In this document: in pieces, positions 51,789-60,360 of the stretch
How positions within the stretch are numbered: the first letter of the stretch is position 1
Layout of the letters: each line of letters starts with the position of its first letter
NCBI RefSeq assembly: GCF_027107535.1
Contig: NZ_CP114283.1
Coordinates: forward strand, 6,758,001-6,822,000
Source of the DNA: Streptomyces aurantiacus
Lineage (GTDB): Bacteria > Actinomycetota > Actinomycetes > Streptomycetales > Streptomycetaceae
Direction: 5' to 3'
Length of the DNA: 64,000 nt
Position numbers and translations under genes: made by a program
The notes under the pieces: model-generated
Seen by the model: the letters and a program-made list of their open reading frames with translations, nothing else
Database searches by the model: none
What the model was told of the DNA's origin: nothing

Positions 51789-53866
51789 CATCTCGTGGGC
51801 AGGCTCTTATACGGGGCGAGGTCGCCGATCTGTTCAGCCGCCGTACCGGAACGCTTCATGCGGTGCCACGTCAGCCGGCTGCCGAGCAGCGCGGCGACCA
51901 CCGACTGGATGACGACCAGATACATCAGCTGCCGGTAGACGACCAGTTGGAACGGCATCCACCACAGGGTCCGTACGCGCTCGCCGTCCAGCTTCAACGC
52001 ATAGCCGGCGCAGACCAGTTGGACAGCCATGAAGCCGAACCACACCCCGGCCGACGTGAGCGGGTCGAGGAACAGCACGCCGTACAGGGCGAACACGTCG
52101 ATGACCGGCGCCAGCAGCGGCAGGGCGACCTGGAAGAGCGCGAGGTAGGTGAGTCCGCGCCTGCCGAAGCGTCCGGCGACGCCCAGTTCCAGGACGGCAC
52201 CGCGGTGTTTCCACATGGACTGGATCGTGCCGAAGCACCAGCGGTAGCGCTGGCGCCACAACTGCCGCAGCGAGGTGGGCACTTCGGTCCAGGCGACGGC
52301 GGACTCCTCGTAGAGGACGCGCCAGCCCGCCCGCCACAGGGCCATGGTGAGGTCGGTGTCCTCGGCGAGGGTGTCGTCGCTGACTCCGCCGACGCCCATC
52401 AGTGCGTCCCGGCGGAAGGCCCCGATGGCGCCGGGAACGGTGGTCATGCACTCCAGCACCTCGAACATCCGGCGGTCGAGGTTGAAGCCGAAGCAGTACT
52501 CCAGGTGTTGCCACTTGGCGAGCAGGCCGCGCCGGTTGCCGACCTTGGTGTTTCCGCTGACCGCGCCGACGGCCGGGTGCGCGAGCGGCTGGACGAGGTG
52601 GTGGATGGCGTCCGGTTCGAAGACGGTGTCGGCGTCCACCATGACCAGGATGTCGTGACTGGCGTGTCCCAGACCGGTGTTGAGGGCGGCGGCCTTGCCC
52701 CCGTTGGGTTTGCGGATCACCAGCACCCGTGGGTCGCCGACACCTTCGGCGAGTTCCGCCGTACGGTCCGTGGAGCCGTCGTCGATCACGATGATCTGCA
52801 GCCGGGGGTAGTCGGAGGCGAGCAGGGAGCGGACGGTGGACTCGATCCCGGCCTCCTCGTTGTAGGCGGGCACGAGCACGGTGACCGGTTCCGTCACCTC
52901 CTTCAGCCAGGGGGCGCCGGGCCGGGAGCGTTCGAGCCGCCGGACATGGGCGCGGGCGAAGAGCACGAGCAGAAGCAGCCGCAGTACTCCGAGAGCGCCC
53001 GCGATGCCGAGCGTCCAGGTCATCGCGTTCGAGAACGCGCGCCCCAGGGTGGTGGCCCGGATCAGGGCGGTACCGCGCCATCGCTCGACGACCGACACCG
53101 GCTCGTACGGGGTCAGCCGGAGCCCGGCCGAGACGGTGGTGAAGCGGTCGGCGCCCGGGTTCCTGAGCAGCTTCCCCGTCTCCCGGTAGGCGGTCGCCGT
53201 CTGGCTGAGCTGGCGGACCAGGCCCTGTGCCGGTTTCCGGGACGCCTTGTCGGCGGCGACCAGCACGTAGCCCTGGTCGGTGGCACGCCGTGCCGCTGTC
53301 CACTCGCGGCCGCACAGGGTGTCGGGCGAGGTGGTCCGCGGCATCCGCAGCAGATTGGTGCGCAGGCCCGCCGTACCCGCCAACGCGCTCTGCGTGAGGT
53401 CGAGTTCGGCGGAGAAGCGGAGCGGTGACGTCTCGCCCAGGGCGGCGCCGGTGTAGGTGTTGGAGCCGATCTCGTGGCCCTCGGCGCGGATCCGCCGCAC
53501 GAGGTCCGGGTGGCGGGCGGCCCGGGAGCCGAGGAGGAAGAAGGTCGCGCGGGCCCGGTGCTGTTTCAGCAGGTCGAGGATGCGCGGGGTCCAGCGGGGG
53601 TCGGGGCCGCCGTCGAAGGTGAGGGCGACGGTGCGGGCGGGCATCGACCCGGTCTGTACGCCGTTGCGGTTGATCCCGATGACGGGGCCGCCGCCCGAGA
53701 CGGCGTCGGGGGCGGGTGAGGTGCAGTCGGACCGCGTGTCCGCGGCGTCGACCTCGTGGTTGGTCCAGCCCTCGAAGAGGAGGGCCGCGAACATCGCGGG
53801 CAGGACGAGTATCAGGAGCAGCCAGTGACCTCGCGGGTCGCGGGACTGCTTGTGGCGACCCCTCAC
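51788..53866 (-). CDS. Polysaccharide deacetylase-like / family-2 glycosyltransferase fusion
   Basis: A 692-residue membrane protein. A signal anchor (14-33) leads to an extracellular NodB-like domain (75-265), then a membrane helix near 290, a cytosolic GT2 domain (VTVLVPAYNEEAG, VMVDADT, EDTDLT and QRYRW motifs, all intact) and several C-terminal helices. It resembles processive hyaluronan/chitin/PIA-type synthases fused to a deacetylase. The deacetylase site is altered: TFDDGPD reads TFDGGPD (G86) and the NHTxxH metal motif reads SNTYTG (N136, G140), so all three metal ligands are lost and this half is probably inactive. The GTG at 53866 lacks a close ribosome site. Upstream of the LCP gene. 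Confidence 0.9.
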   Translation of the reverse strand: MRGRHKQSRDPRGHWLLLILVLPAMFAALLFEGWTNHEVDAADTRSDCTSPAPDAVSGGGPVIGINRNGVQTGSMPARTVALTFDGGPDPRWTPRILDLLKQHRARATFFLLGSRAARHPDLVRRIRAEGHEIGSNTYTGAALGETSPLRFSAELDLTQSALAGTAGLRTNLLRMPRTTSPDTLCGREWTAARRATDQGYVLVAADKASRKPAQGLVRQLSQTATAYRETGKLLRNPGADRFTTVSAGLRLTPYEPVSVVERWRGTALIRATTLGRAFSNAMTWTLGIAGALGVLRLLLLVLFARAHVRRLERSRPGAPWLKEVTEPVTVLVPAYNEEAGIESTVRSLLASDYPRLQIIVIDDGSTDRTAELAEGVGDPRVLVIRKPNGGKAAALNTGLGHASHDILVMVDADTVFEPDAIHHLVQPLAHPAVGAVSGNTKVGNRRGLLAKWQHLEYCFGFNLDRRMFEVLECMTTVPGAIGAFRRDALMGVGGVSDDTLAEDTDLTMALWRAGWRVLYEESAVAWTEVPTSLRQLWRQRYRWCFGTIQSMWKHRGAVLELGVAGRFGRRGLTYLALFQVALPLLAPVIDVFALYGVLFLDPLTSAGVWFGFMAVQLVCAGYALKLDGERVRTLWWMPFQLVVYRQLMYLVVIQSVVAALLGSRLTWHRMKRSGTAAEQIGDLAPYKSLPTR

Positions 53867-54423
53867 GGAACGTCGTCACCCCTCTCGGGCGATGCGCACG
53901 AGGTCGCCCAAGTGGACCGGTCCATGGGTGAGTTGGGGCGCGTGCTGCCGTGCCGGGGTGTCGCCGCGCGGTCCGTTCTCCTGCGGCCCCGGGCGTTGGT
54001 GATCGACGCGCTGCGGGCTGTCTGCTGCCACTGGCTGGCGGGGCCGGAGTTACGCATGGGGCGCGAGTCTAGCCACAGCTTTGCGATCACACGGGGTCAA
54101 CGCCGAGCCTCACAGGAACCCGCACCGTCACGGGAACGACTCCCGTCCGGGCGCCGAGCGCGTGACACACGGCCGCCCCCCTGCTCCCCACCGCACCCCG
54201 GAGAGCCGCCCGCAGGGATCTGGACGCCTTCATCACACCTGACCTAGGGTGCACAGTAAGCGCTTTCTTGCCGGAGCATGCCAATCCGTCGTCCGGCTGG
54301 GTGATCGCGCCCCGCGCCGTGCCCGTCGCTCCCCCGCCTCTCATCCCACCGAGTCATGCGCTCGGCCCAGCCGACGGCCCGGACGAGGCCTCGCGCGGGC
54401 CGGACGCGGAAAGGCAGCGCCTC
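53867..54423. other. Divergent control region between GT2 and GH115 genes
   Basis: The right part holds the GH115 promoter and operator (54221-54267). The left part probably carries the GT2 promoter on the minus strand. Short open frames here have no ribosome sites or recognisable products. Confidence 0.5.
54221..54267 (+). promoter_or_regulatory. GH115 promoter with LacI-type operator
   Basis: TGGACG (54221-54226), 18 bases, then TAGGGT (54245-54250), matching the Streptomyces -10. Five bases on lies GTAAGCGCTTTC (54256-54267), with the core AAGCGCTT shared with the operator at 26140-26153. The position at the transcription start suggests repression. Confidence 0.65.
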
Positions 54424-57420
54424 GTGCCGCACAACGAACCGCCGCTCGACGCACAGCAGAGCCCCTCACCCGCGTGGACCCGCAAGTCGTTCCTGCGGGG
54501 CATGGCGGCGGCCGGAGCGGCCCCGCTGATCCCCGGGGTGCTGCCCACGGCCGCCCGGGCCGCGTCGTCGGACCGGGCAGGCTTCCCCCTGGTGCGGGGC
54601 GGCGTGGCCGTCGACCTGTTCGTGGACCCGGCGGACGATCCCGCGGTGGTCCGCGCGGCCGGCGACCTGCGGGCGGACATCGAGCGGGTCAGCGGAACAC
54701 AGCCCCGACTGCGGCACGACCTGCCCGAGAAGGCCCCGCTGCTCGTCCTGGTGGGCACCATCGGCGCGAGCCCGGTGATCGACCGGCTCGTCAGGGAAGG
54801 GCGGCTGGACGTCTCCCGGGTGAAGGGCCGCTGGGAGGCGTCGGTGACCCAGGTCGTGGACCGCCCGGTCCGCGGAGTGGAACGCGCCCTGGTGATCGCC
54901 GGAAGCGACCGGCGCGGCACCGCCTACGGCATCTACGACACCTCGGAACGCATCGGGGTCTCGCCCTGGCACTGGTGGGCCGACGTCCCCGTGGAGCACA
55001 GCGACACCGTGACGGTCCCCGCGAGGACCCTCAAACGGTACGAGCCGTCCGTCCGCTACCGGGGCGTCTTCATCAACGACGAGCAGAACCTGACCACGTG
55101 GTCCCACCGCACCCAGGAGCCGGACAAGAACATCGGCCCGGAGACCTATCGCCGCGTCTTCGAACTGCTGCTCCGCCTCAAGGCCAACTACCTGTGGCCC
55201 GCGATGCATCCGTACTCCGACTTCTTCAACAAGCACCGGGAGAACCCCGAACTGGCCGACCGGTACGGCATCGTCGTCGGCTCCAGCCACCCCGAGGCCA
55301 TGCTGCGCAACGGCGTCCACGAGTGGGACCCCTGGGCCAAGGAACACCCGGCCCCGGACGGCGGCCTGCCGGTGTACGACTACACGGTGAACCCGGCCGT
55401 CATCTCCGACTACTGGCGGGCCCGGGCCCGCCAGAACGCCGGCTACGAGAGCAGCTGGACGCTCGGGATGCGCGGACTGCACGACTCCGCGCTGGAGACG
55501 AAGCACGCCACCACGATCCCGGAGAAGGTCGTGGTGATGAACGACATCATCGCGGACCAGCGCCGCCTGCTGACCGAGGAGGTCGGCCCCTCGGCCGAAC
55601 CGCAGATCTTCATCCCGTACAAGGAGGTCCTGGACCTCTACAACGCCGGTGTCCGGGTGCCGGACGACGTGACGCTGATCTGGCCGGACGACAACCACGG
55701 CAACATGCGCCAGTTGCCCGACGAGGCGGAACGGCGGCGCCCGGGCGGCAACGGCATCTACTACCACCTCTCCTACTGGGGCCGCCCCAAGAGCTACCTG
55801 TGGCTGGACACCACGCAACTGTCCAAGGTCTGGCACGAGTTGAGGCGCGTGTACGAGCACGGCGCCGACCGCATGTGGATCTTCAACGTGGGAGACGTCA
55901 AGTCGATCGAGACGGGGCTGTCCTTCTCCATGGACATGGCCTGGGACGTCGACCGCTGGGACGCCGACGACGTGGAGGACTTCCTCGTCGAGTGGGCCGG
56001 GCGGCAGTTCGGGCAGCGCCACGGCCGGGAGATCGCCGCCATCCGCACCGAGTACTACCGCCTCGCGGCTGAGCGGCGGCCGGAGTTCATCGACCGCGGC
56101 ACCTTCTCGCTCGTCCACCACGGGGACGAGGGGGGCCGCCGGATGGCCGCGTACGGCCGACTGCTGGAGCGGACCAGGGCGCTCGGGGCCAAACTGCCCG
56201 GGGCCTACCGGGACGCCTTCTACGAACTGGTCGAATACCCGGTGCACGGGGCGTACTTGATGAACCTGAAGTTCTACTGGGCGGACCGCAACGCTCTGGC
56301 GATCCGTCAGGGGCGAGGGGCGGGAGCGAACCGTTTCGCGGACCTGTCCGGCGCGGCCCACGCGGAGGAGGTGGCGATCACCAAGCGGTACAACACCGAG
56401 GTGGCCGGCGGGAAATGGGACGGGATCGTCAATCCGTATCCCTCACAGATCCCCAAGGCACCCGGCCGGCCGACCGTCACCCGGGTGGCCGTGAAGGACA
56501 CGTCCGGGGCAGGTGTGGCGGCGGAGGGCAACGAGACCGGGAGCGAGCGGCCCCTGTCCTTCACCTCGTACACCCGGGACCGGCGCTTCTTCGACGTGTT
56601 CAACACCGGCTTCCTCGCGCTGGACTGGACGGCGGAGGCGAGCCACCCGTGGGTGCGGCTGAGCTCGTCGGGCGGCGTCCTGACCGAGCAGACACGCGTG
56701 TGGGTGGAGATCGACTGGGAGCGGCTGCCCGAGGGCGCGTACGACGCGAAGGTGACCGTCACCGGCGCCGGGCAGGGCTTCGACGTGCCCCTGCGGGTGC
56801 TCAACGACGGGGAACGGGCGCGCGACCGGGCCCGCGGGTTCGTCGAGGCCCATGGCTACGTCTCGATCGACGCCGCCCACTTCGACCGGCGGGTGGCGCG
56901 TGGCGGAGCCCACTGGCGGACGGTGCGCGGGCTCGGCCGCCGCACGGCCGCCGTGGAGGCGGTGCCGTCGACGGCGGAACCGATCACGGAGGAACTCACC
57001 CGGCGGGCACCGGAGCTGCGCTACCGCGTCCGTTTCGCGTCCACCGGCGACTTCCCGGTCACCGTCTTCCGTCTGCCCTCCCTCGACGAGCGCGGGCACC
57101 GGCGGCTGGCCGTCGCCCTCGACGACCGGCCGGTCACGGTCCTGTCGGGCCAGGCCGTCGCCACCGGCAACCGGGGGGACGCCTGGGCCCGCAACGTGGA
57201 GGACGGGATCGAGAAGCTGACGACGACGGTGACCGTCACCGAACCCGGCGAGCACGTGCTGAGGCTCTTCATGGTCGACCCCGCGATCGCGGTGGACCAG
57301 ATCGTCATCGACACCGGCGGCCTGCCCGGCAGCTATCTCGCTCCTCCCGAGAGCTACCACCGCTCCTTCAATCCCGACCCCGAGCCCGCGGGTCAGAGCC
57401 CGGACACGCCCGACCGGTAG
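54424..57420 (+). CDS. Secreted GH115 xylan alpha-glucuronidase
   Basis: About 998 residues. GH115 enzymes remove 4-O-methyl-glucuronic acid side chains from xylan. The long catalytic region is recognised from ANYLWPAMHPYSDFFN, DDNHGNMRQLPDE, GIYYHLSYWGRPKSYLW and MWIFNVGDVKSIE, all typical; a C-terminal beta domain follows (about 720-990). A Tat-type signal (TRKSFLRG then a hydrophobic run to ARAA) lies at residues 19-47. The GTG at 54424 is preferred: GGAAAGG is 9 bases upstream. An in-frame TTG at 54268 would abut the operator and lacks a ribosome site. Monocistronic, ending at the 17-bp terminator. Confidence 0.92.
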   Translation: MPHNEPPLDAQQSPSPAWTRKSFLRGMAAAGAAPLIPGVLPTAARAASSDRAGFPLVRGGVAVDLFVDPADDPAVVRAAGDLRADIERVSGTQPRLRHDLPEKAPLLVLVGTIGASPVIDRLVREGRLDVSRVKGRWEASVTQVVDRPVRGVERALVIAGSDRRGTAYGIYDTSERIGVSPWHWWADVPVEHSDTVTVPARTLKRYEPSVRYRGVFINDEQNLTTWSHRTQEPDKNIGPETYRRVFELLLRLKANYLWPAMHPYSDFFNKHRENPELADRYGIVVGSSHPEAMLRNGVHEWDPWAKEHPAPDGGLPVYDYTVNPAVISDYWRARARQNAGYESSWTLGMRGLHDSALETKHATTIPEKVVVMNDIIADQRRLLTEEVGPSAEPQIFIPYKEVLDLYNAGVRVPDDVTLIWPDDNHGNMRQLPDEAERRRPGGNGIYYHLSYWGRPKSYLWLDTTQLSKVWHELRRVYEHGADRMWIFNVGDVKSIETGLSFSMDMAWDVDRWDADDVEDFLVEWAGRQFGQRHGREIAAIRTEYYRLAAERRPEFIDRGTFSLVHHGDEGGRRMAAYGRLLERTRALGAKLPGAYRDAFYELVEYPVHGAYLMNLKFYWADRNALAIRQGRGAGANRFADLSGAAHAEEVAITKRYNTEVAGGKWDGIVNPYPSQIPKAPGRPTVTRVAVKDTSGAGVAAEGNETGSERPLSFTSYTRDRRFFDVFNTGFLALDWTAEASHPWVRLSSSGGVLTEQTRVWVEIDWERLPEGAYDAKVTVTGAGQGFDVPLRVLNDGERARDRARGFVEAHGYVSIDAAHFDRRVARGGAHWRTVRGLGRRTAAVEAVPSTAEPITEELTRRAPELRYRVRFASTGDFPVTVFRLPSLDERGHRRLAVALDDRPVTVLSGQAVATGNRGDAWARNVEDGIEKLTTTVTVTEPGEHVLRLFMVDPAIAVDQIVIDTGGLPGSYLAPPESYHRSFNPDPEPAGQSPDTPDR

Positions 57421-57454
57421 GCGCCGACGGCCGGGCGGGCCCGTCCGGCAACCA

Positions 57455-57494
57455 CGTCCGGCCGGGTTCCCCGAGGAGGGAACCCGGCCGGACG
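57455..57494. terminator. Bidirectional terminator between GH115 and YihY genes
   Basis: A perfect 17-bp stem (57455-57471 with 57478-57494, starting CGTCCGGCCGGG) with a 6-base loop lies between convergent genes. Confidence 0.88.
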
Positions 57495-57499
57495 ACAGG

Positions 57500-58438
57500 T
57501 CAGGACCGGTGTCGATGCGGAACGTGGTGCGGTTCGTGGAGGTACCAGTAGCGACCGACGAGGGCACCACCGAAGACGACGAAGCCGACACCGATGAGCC
57601 AGGACGTCACGATCAGAACCGTGCCGACCGCACCGTACGAGACCGCGTTGCTCACGATCAGCGGGGAGAAGACCTGGGACGAGAACGCGCGAAGGCCGCC
57701 CAGCCCCACCACCGTGGCGATGGCGCCCGGCAGCAGGGCACGCCAGGGAATCCGGCCGCCCAGCAGGAATCGCTGCGCCCACCAGAAGAAGAGCACCCCG
57801 AGCAGCACGGACAGGCCGATCCGGCCCCATGAGCGCAGGACCCCCGATCCCAGGACCGCCCCGCTCTGCGCCTCGGCGAAGAGGTAGGCCGTCAGAGCGA
57901 CGAGCCACACCGCGCGTCGCCACACGGCGTGCCAGCGCCCGGCCGGCAGGTCCCACACCTTCTCGTAGCCGGTCTGGACGCTGCCCGCGAAGGTCACGCC
58001 GAAGAGCGCGAGCAGCACCACACTCAGGGCGCTGGTCGTACTCAGGACCTTGCGGGGCGCGGCGAAGAGGTCCTGTACGGAGTCGGCCGGCCGGCCGGAC
58101 AGCCCCATGCCGTCCACCACCCACAGAGCGAAGCCGCGCTCCTGGATCGGAACGGTCGCCGCGACCACGATCAGCAGCGGGGAGAGCGTCACCAGCCCCA
58201 GCGCCGCGAATCCCATCGCGCGGTGCAGAAGCTCCACTTCCTTGCCGCGCAGCCATACGCCTGTGCCTCGGGCACGGAGGGAACGCCTCAGCTCCCTGGA
58301 CCGGTGCCCGTGGCCGCGGAGTGCCCGTCCGCCCCTCTCGTCCCGGGGCCCGGACGGCGGGTCGTGACCGCCGTTGCGCCCCAGGACGAGAGAGCCGCGA
58401 CAGGCCTGCCGCAGCGACGACACGGCCCCGTGGCACAT
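57500..58438 (-). CDS. YihY/BrkB-family membrane protein
   Basis: A 312-residue polytopic membrane protein with about six helices after a 65-residue basic N-terminus. The FGVTFAGSVQTGYEKVWDLP and LVALTAYLFAE segments and the final helix (VLIVTSWLIGVGFVVFGGALVGRYW) fit the YihY family, once mislabelled ribonuclease BN. Function is unknown; transport has been suggested. ATG 58438 follows GAGGTG with 7 bases between. Most of its N-terminus is Arg-rich and may be disordered. Confidence 0.85.
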   Translation of the reverse strand: MCHGAVSSLRQACRGSLVLGRNGGHDPPSGPRDERGGRALRGHGHRSRELRRSLRARGTGVWLRGKEVELLHRAMGFAALGLVTLSPLLIVVAATVPIQERGFALWVVDGMGLSGRPADSVQDLFAAPRKVLSTTSALSVVLLALFGVTFAGSVQTGYEKVWDLPAGRWHAVWRRAVWLVALTAYLFAEAQSGAVLGSGVLRSWGRIGLSVLLGVLFFWWAQRFLLGGRIPWRALLPGAIATVVGLGGLRAFSSQVFSPLIVSNAVSYGAVGTVLIVTSWLIGVGFVVFGGALVGRYWYLHEPHHVPHRHRS

Positions 58439-58563
58439 GCGTGTTCACCTCGTCCTGTTCCCGTGCGACCGGCAGGGGAGCTCTCGTCCCGGCACCGGTC
58501 GGCCCCCCGCATCGCGGGTGGCTGCTTCCAGCGTGCCCCGGGGGCGCCGGATCTGCGACCGGC

Positions 58564-59430
58564 TCAGCGGCCTCCGCGCCCGTTCCGGGGAACCGCGGAG
58601 ACAGCCATGGCGTCCCGTCGCTGCTCGGGGCGGGCGGGCGCGATGATGGTGGGAGCGTGCCCGGGCGGTTCGAGACCGTCCGCTCCCAGTACCTGGCAGC
58701 GCTCCGGTCCGTGCCGGTACCACAGGGCGGCCGTCCAGGCACAGAGCAGCGCGTCGATGAGGTCCTCCCGGTGCTTGTAGTCGGCCGCCCGCTCGGGCGA
58801 GGGCTCCTCCAGCAGCCGGCGGGAGACGGGGTGCGAGGAGAGCAGGAGGGGCGGGTCGGCGGTTTCCAGGCCCGCCATGCGGGCGATCAGCACGTCGCAG
58901 GCCTGCGCCCGCACCGCTCGCCAGTCGGCGGCCGGCACGCGTGCCGGCCGCCGTTTGTAGGTGGGCCGTTCCAGGTCGTAGCCCAGTTCGCTCGCCCCGA
59001 CGAGAGCCGTGTACGGGTAGCACTCGGACAGGGCGAGGCCGCCGCCCGGCGGTCCGTCCCTGCCGTCGTCGTAGGACCAGCCCGCCTCCTGGAGCCGTTC
59101 CCGCAGGAGTACTCCGGCCAGGCGGGGAGAGCGCTGGTTGGTGCTGTTCGCGCTCACCTTCCAGCGTCCGTACCGCTGGCCGACCTGCCGTTCGCACGGG
59201 CGCTGGCCCGTCGGATTGGCGACGACCAGCGGGGCGTCGACGAAGACCAGTGTCGATCCGTCGACGGCCGTCCCGGCCAGCCATGCCGTCGTCTCGTCGA
59301 GGCCGCGGGTCCAGCCGCAGTCGATGACCTCGCCGTTGCCGTCGACGGCGGCGACGCCGGTCTCGTTGGGTCTGCGGGCTCCGCCCTGCGCCCAGGCCAG
59401 GTCGATGCCGATGAACCGCTCTATTCCCAT
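58564..59430 (-). CDS. DUF429 protein (predicted RNase H-like nuclease)
   Basis: A 288-residue protein. The DUF429 acidic core is visible: FIGIDLAWA near the start, LVFVDAPLVV around residue 61, and the C-terminal HREDLIDALLCAWTA. These acids suggest an RNase H-like metal nuclease, though no activity has been assigned to the family. ATG 59430 has no clear ribosome site; instead the upstream DNA is a four-unit tandem repeat (59431-59491) that begins at the start codon. It lies downstream of the amidohydrolase gene on the same strand. Confidence 0.87.
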   Translation of the reverse strand: MGIERFIGIDLAWAQGGARRPNETGVAAVDGNGEVIDCGWTRGLDETTAWLAGTAVDGSTLVFVDAPLVVANPTGQRPCERQVGQRYGRWKVSANSTNQRSPRLAGVLLRERLQEAGWSYDDGRDGPPGGGLALSECYPYTALVGASELGYDLERPTYKRRPARVPAADWRAVRAQACDVLIARMAGLETADPPLLLSSHPVSRRLLEEPSPERAADYKHREDLIDALLCAWTAALWYRHGPERCQVLGADGLEPPGHAPTIIAPARPEQRRDAMAVSAVPRNGRGGR

Positions 59431-59491
59431 GGGACGGTAGTACCAGAGACGGCAGTACCCGGAGACGGCAGTAGCAGAGACGGCAGAACCA
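59431..59491. repeat. Four 15-16 bp tandem repeats before the DUF429 gene
   Basis: Units are GGGACGGTAGTACCA, GAGACGGCAGTACCCG, GAGACGGCAGTAGCA and GAGACGGCAGAACCA. They abut the DUF429 start codon, so copy-number change would alter its leader. Confidence 0.85.
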
Positions 59492-59535
59492 GGGGGGCCG
59501 GGCCTGCGTCCCGTTCCGGCCGGACGGACGACGGC

Positions 59536-60360
59536 TCAGGTCCGCGGCGCGCCGGTCACCGCGTCGACGAGTTCCGCCAGCGCGGCCGCCACCCGGTGCA
59601 GGCCGGGGCCTGCCGGGCCGCCCGGCTCGGTCATGTAGACGTCCCGCCGGATCTCGATCATCAGGGCACCGACCCGCCGGTCGGTCCCGTAGTACTTCAG
59701 CGGGACGTACGTCCCCGAGAAGGGACTGTTGACGCCCGTACCGCCGAAGCCGGCGAACGCCTTCTCGGCGTGGGCGAGCAGGCCGGGCAGGGTGTGGAAG
59801 GAGTCGTGCCCCAGGCAGACGGGTGGCCGGGGGCCGTCGCCGTGGAGTTCGTACGGCAGCCGCTCGCCCGGGTAGGAGTGCACGTCGATGATCACGGCTC
59901 GTCCGGTGGCCTCCAGCCGCCGGGTCACGGCGTCGGTCATGGCGGCGGCGTAGGGGTGGAAGTACCGGTCGATGAGCGGCTCTTCCGGGTGGCCGTCCGG
60001 TCGGAGCGTCTTCCCGTGGGTGGTGCGGGTGTAGACGGCCCCCATGCCGACGGCTCGCATCTCCTCCCGTTCGTCCGGGAAGCGCTCGGGATCGACGACC
60101 AGTCGCGACAACCCGTTGACGAACCGCCAGGGTTCCTTCCGTCCGGGATCGTTCGCGGCCAGGGCGGCGGCCTCCGCGGCGATCCGGGCGGTGTGCGAGT
60201 CGGTGATGTGGTCCAACTCCCGTTCCAGCGCCGCGTCGTCGAGGACGATTCCGTCCCGTACGCCGGCGGGGACGACCCGGGAGGAGTGCGGTACGTGCAG
60301 GATCACTGGCGAGTCGGGGGCGCCCGGCACGAGCCGGTAGGGGGCCGGAGAACCGTTCAC
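59536..60360 (-). CDS. N-formylglutamate amidohydrolase family protein
   Basis: A 274-residue metal hydrolase of the HutG2/FGase family. ILHVPHSSRVVP near residue 20, HITDSHTARIA, the central VIIDVHSYPGE and MIEIRRDVYM carry the zinc and carboxylate-binding residues. Relatives cleave N-formyl-glutamate from histidine degradation or other N-acyl amino acids. No hut genes are near. The GTG at 60360 overlaps the stop of the Ser/Thr kinase gene by 4 bases (GTGA), so both proteins are made from one message; that pairing is unusual and unexplained. Confidence 0.88.
   Translation of the reverse strand: MNGSPAPYRLVPGAPDSPVILHVPHSSRVVPAGVRDGIVLDDAALERELDHITDSHTARIAAEAAALAANDPGRKEPWRFVNGLSRLVVDPERFPDEREEMRAVGMGAVYTRTTHGKTLRPDGHPEEPLIDRYFHPYAAAMTDAVTRRLEATGRAVIIDVHSYPGERLPYELHGDGPRPPVCLGHDSFHTLPGLLAHAEKAFAGFGGTGVNSPFSGTYVPLKYYGTDRRVGALMIEIRRDVYMTEPGGPAGPGLHRVAAALAELVDAVTGAPRT

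Noticed and set aside
53863..54090. A 75-codon minus-strand frame upstream of the GT2 gene
   Set aside because: No ribosome site and no recognisable features; it sits in the likely promoter region.
54268..54423. TTG at 54268 as the GH115 start
   Set aside because: It directly abuts the operator, lacks a ribosome site and would put about 70 residues before the Tat signal.
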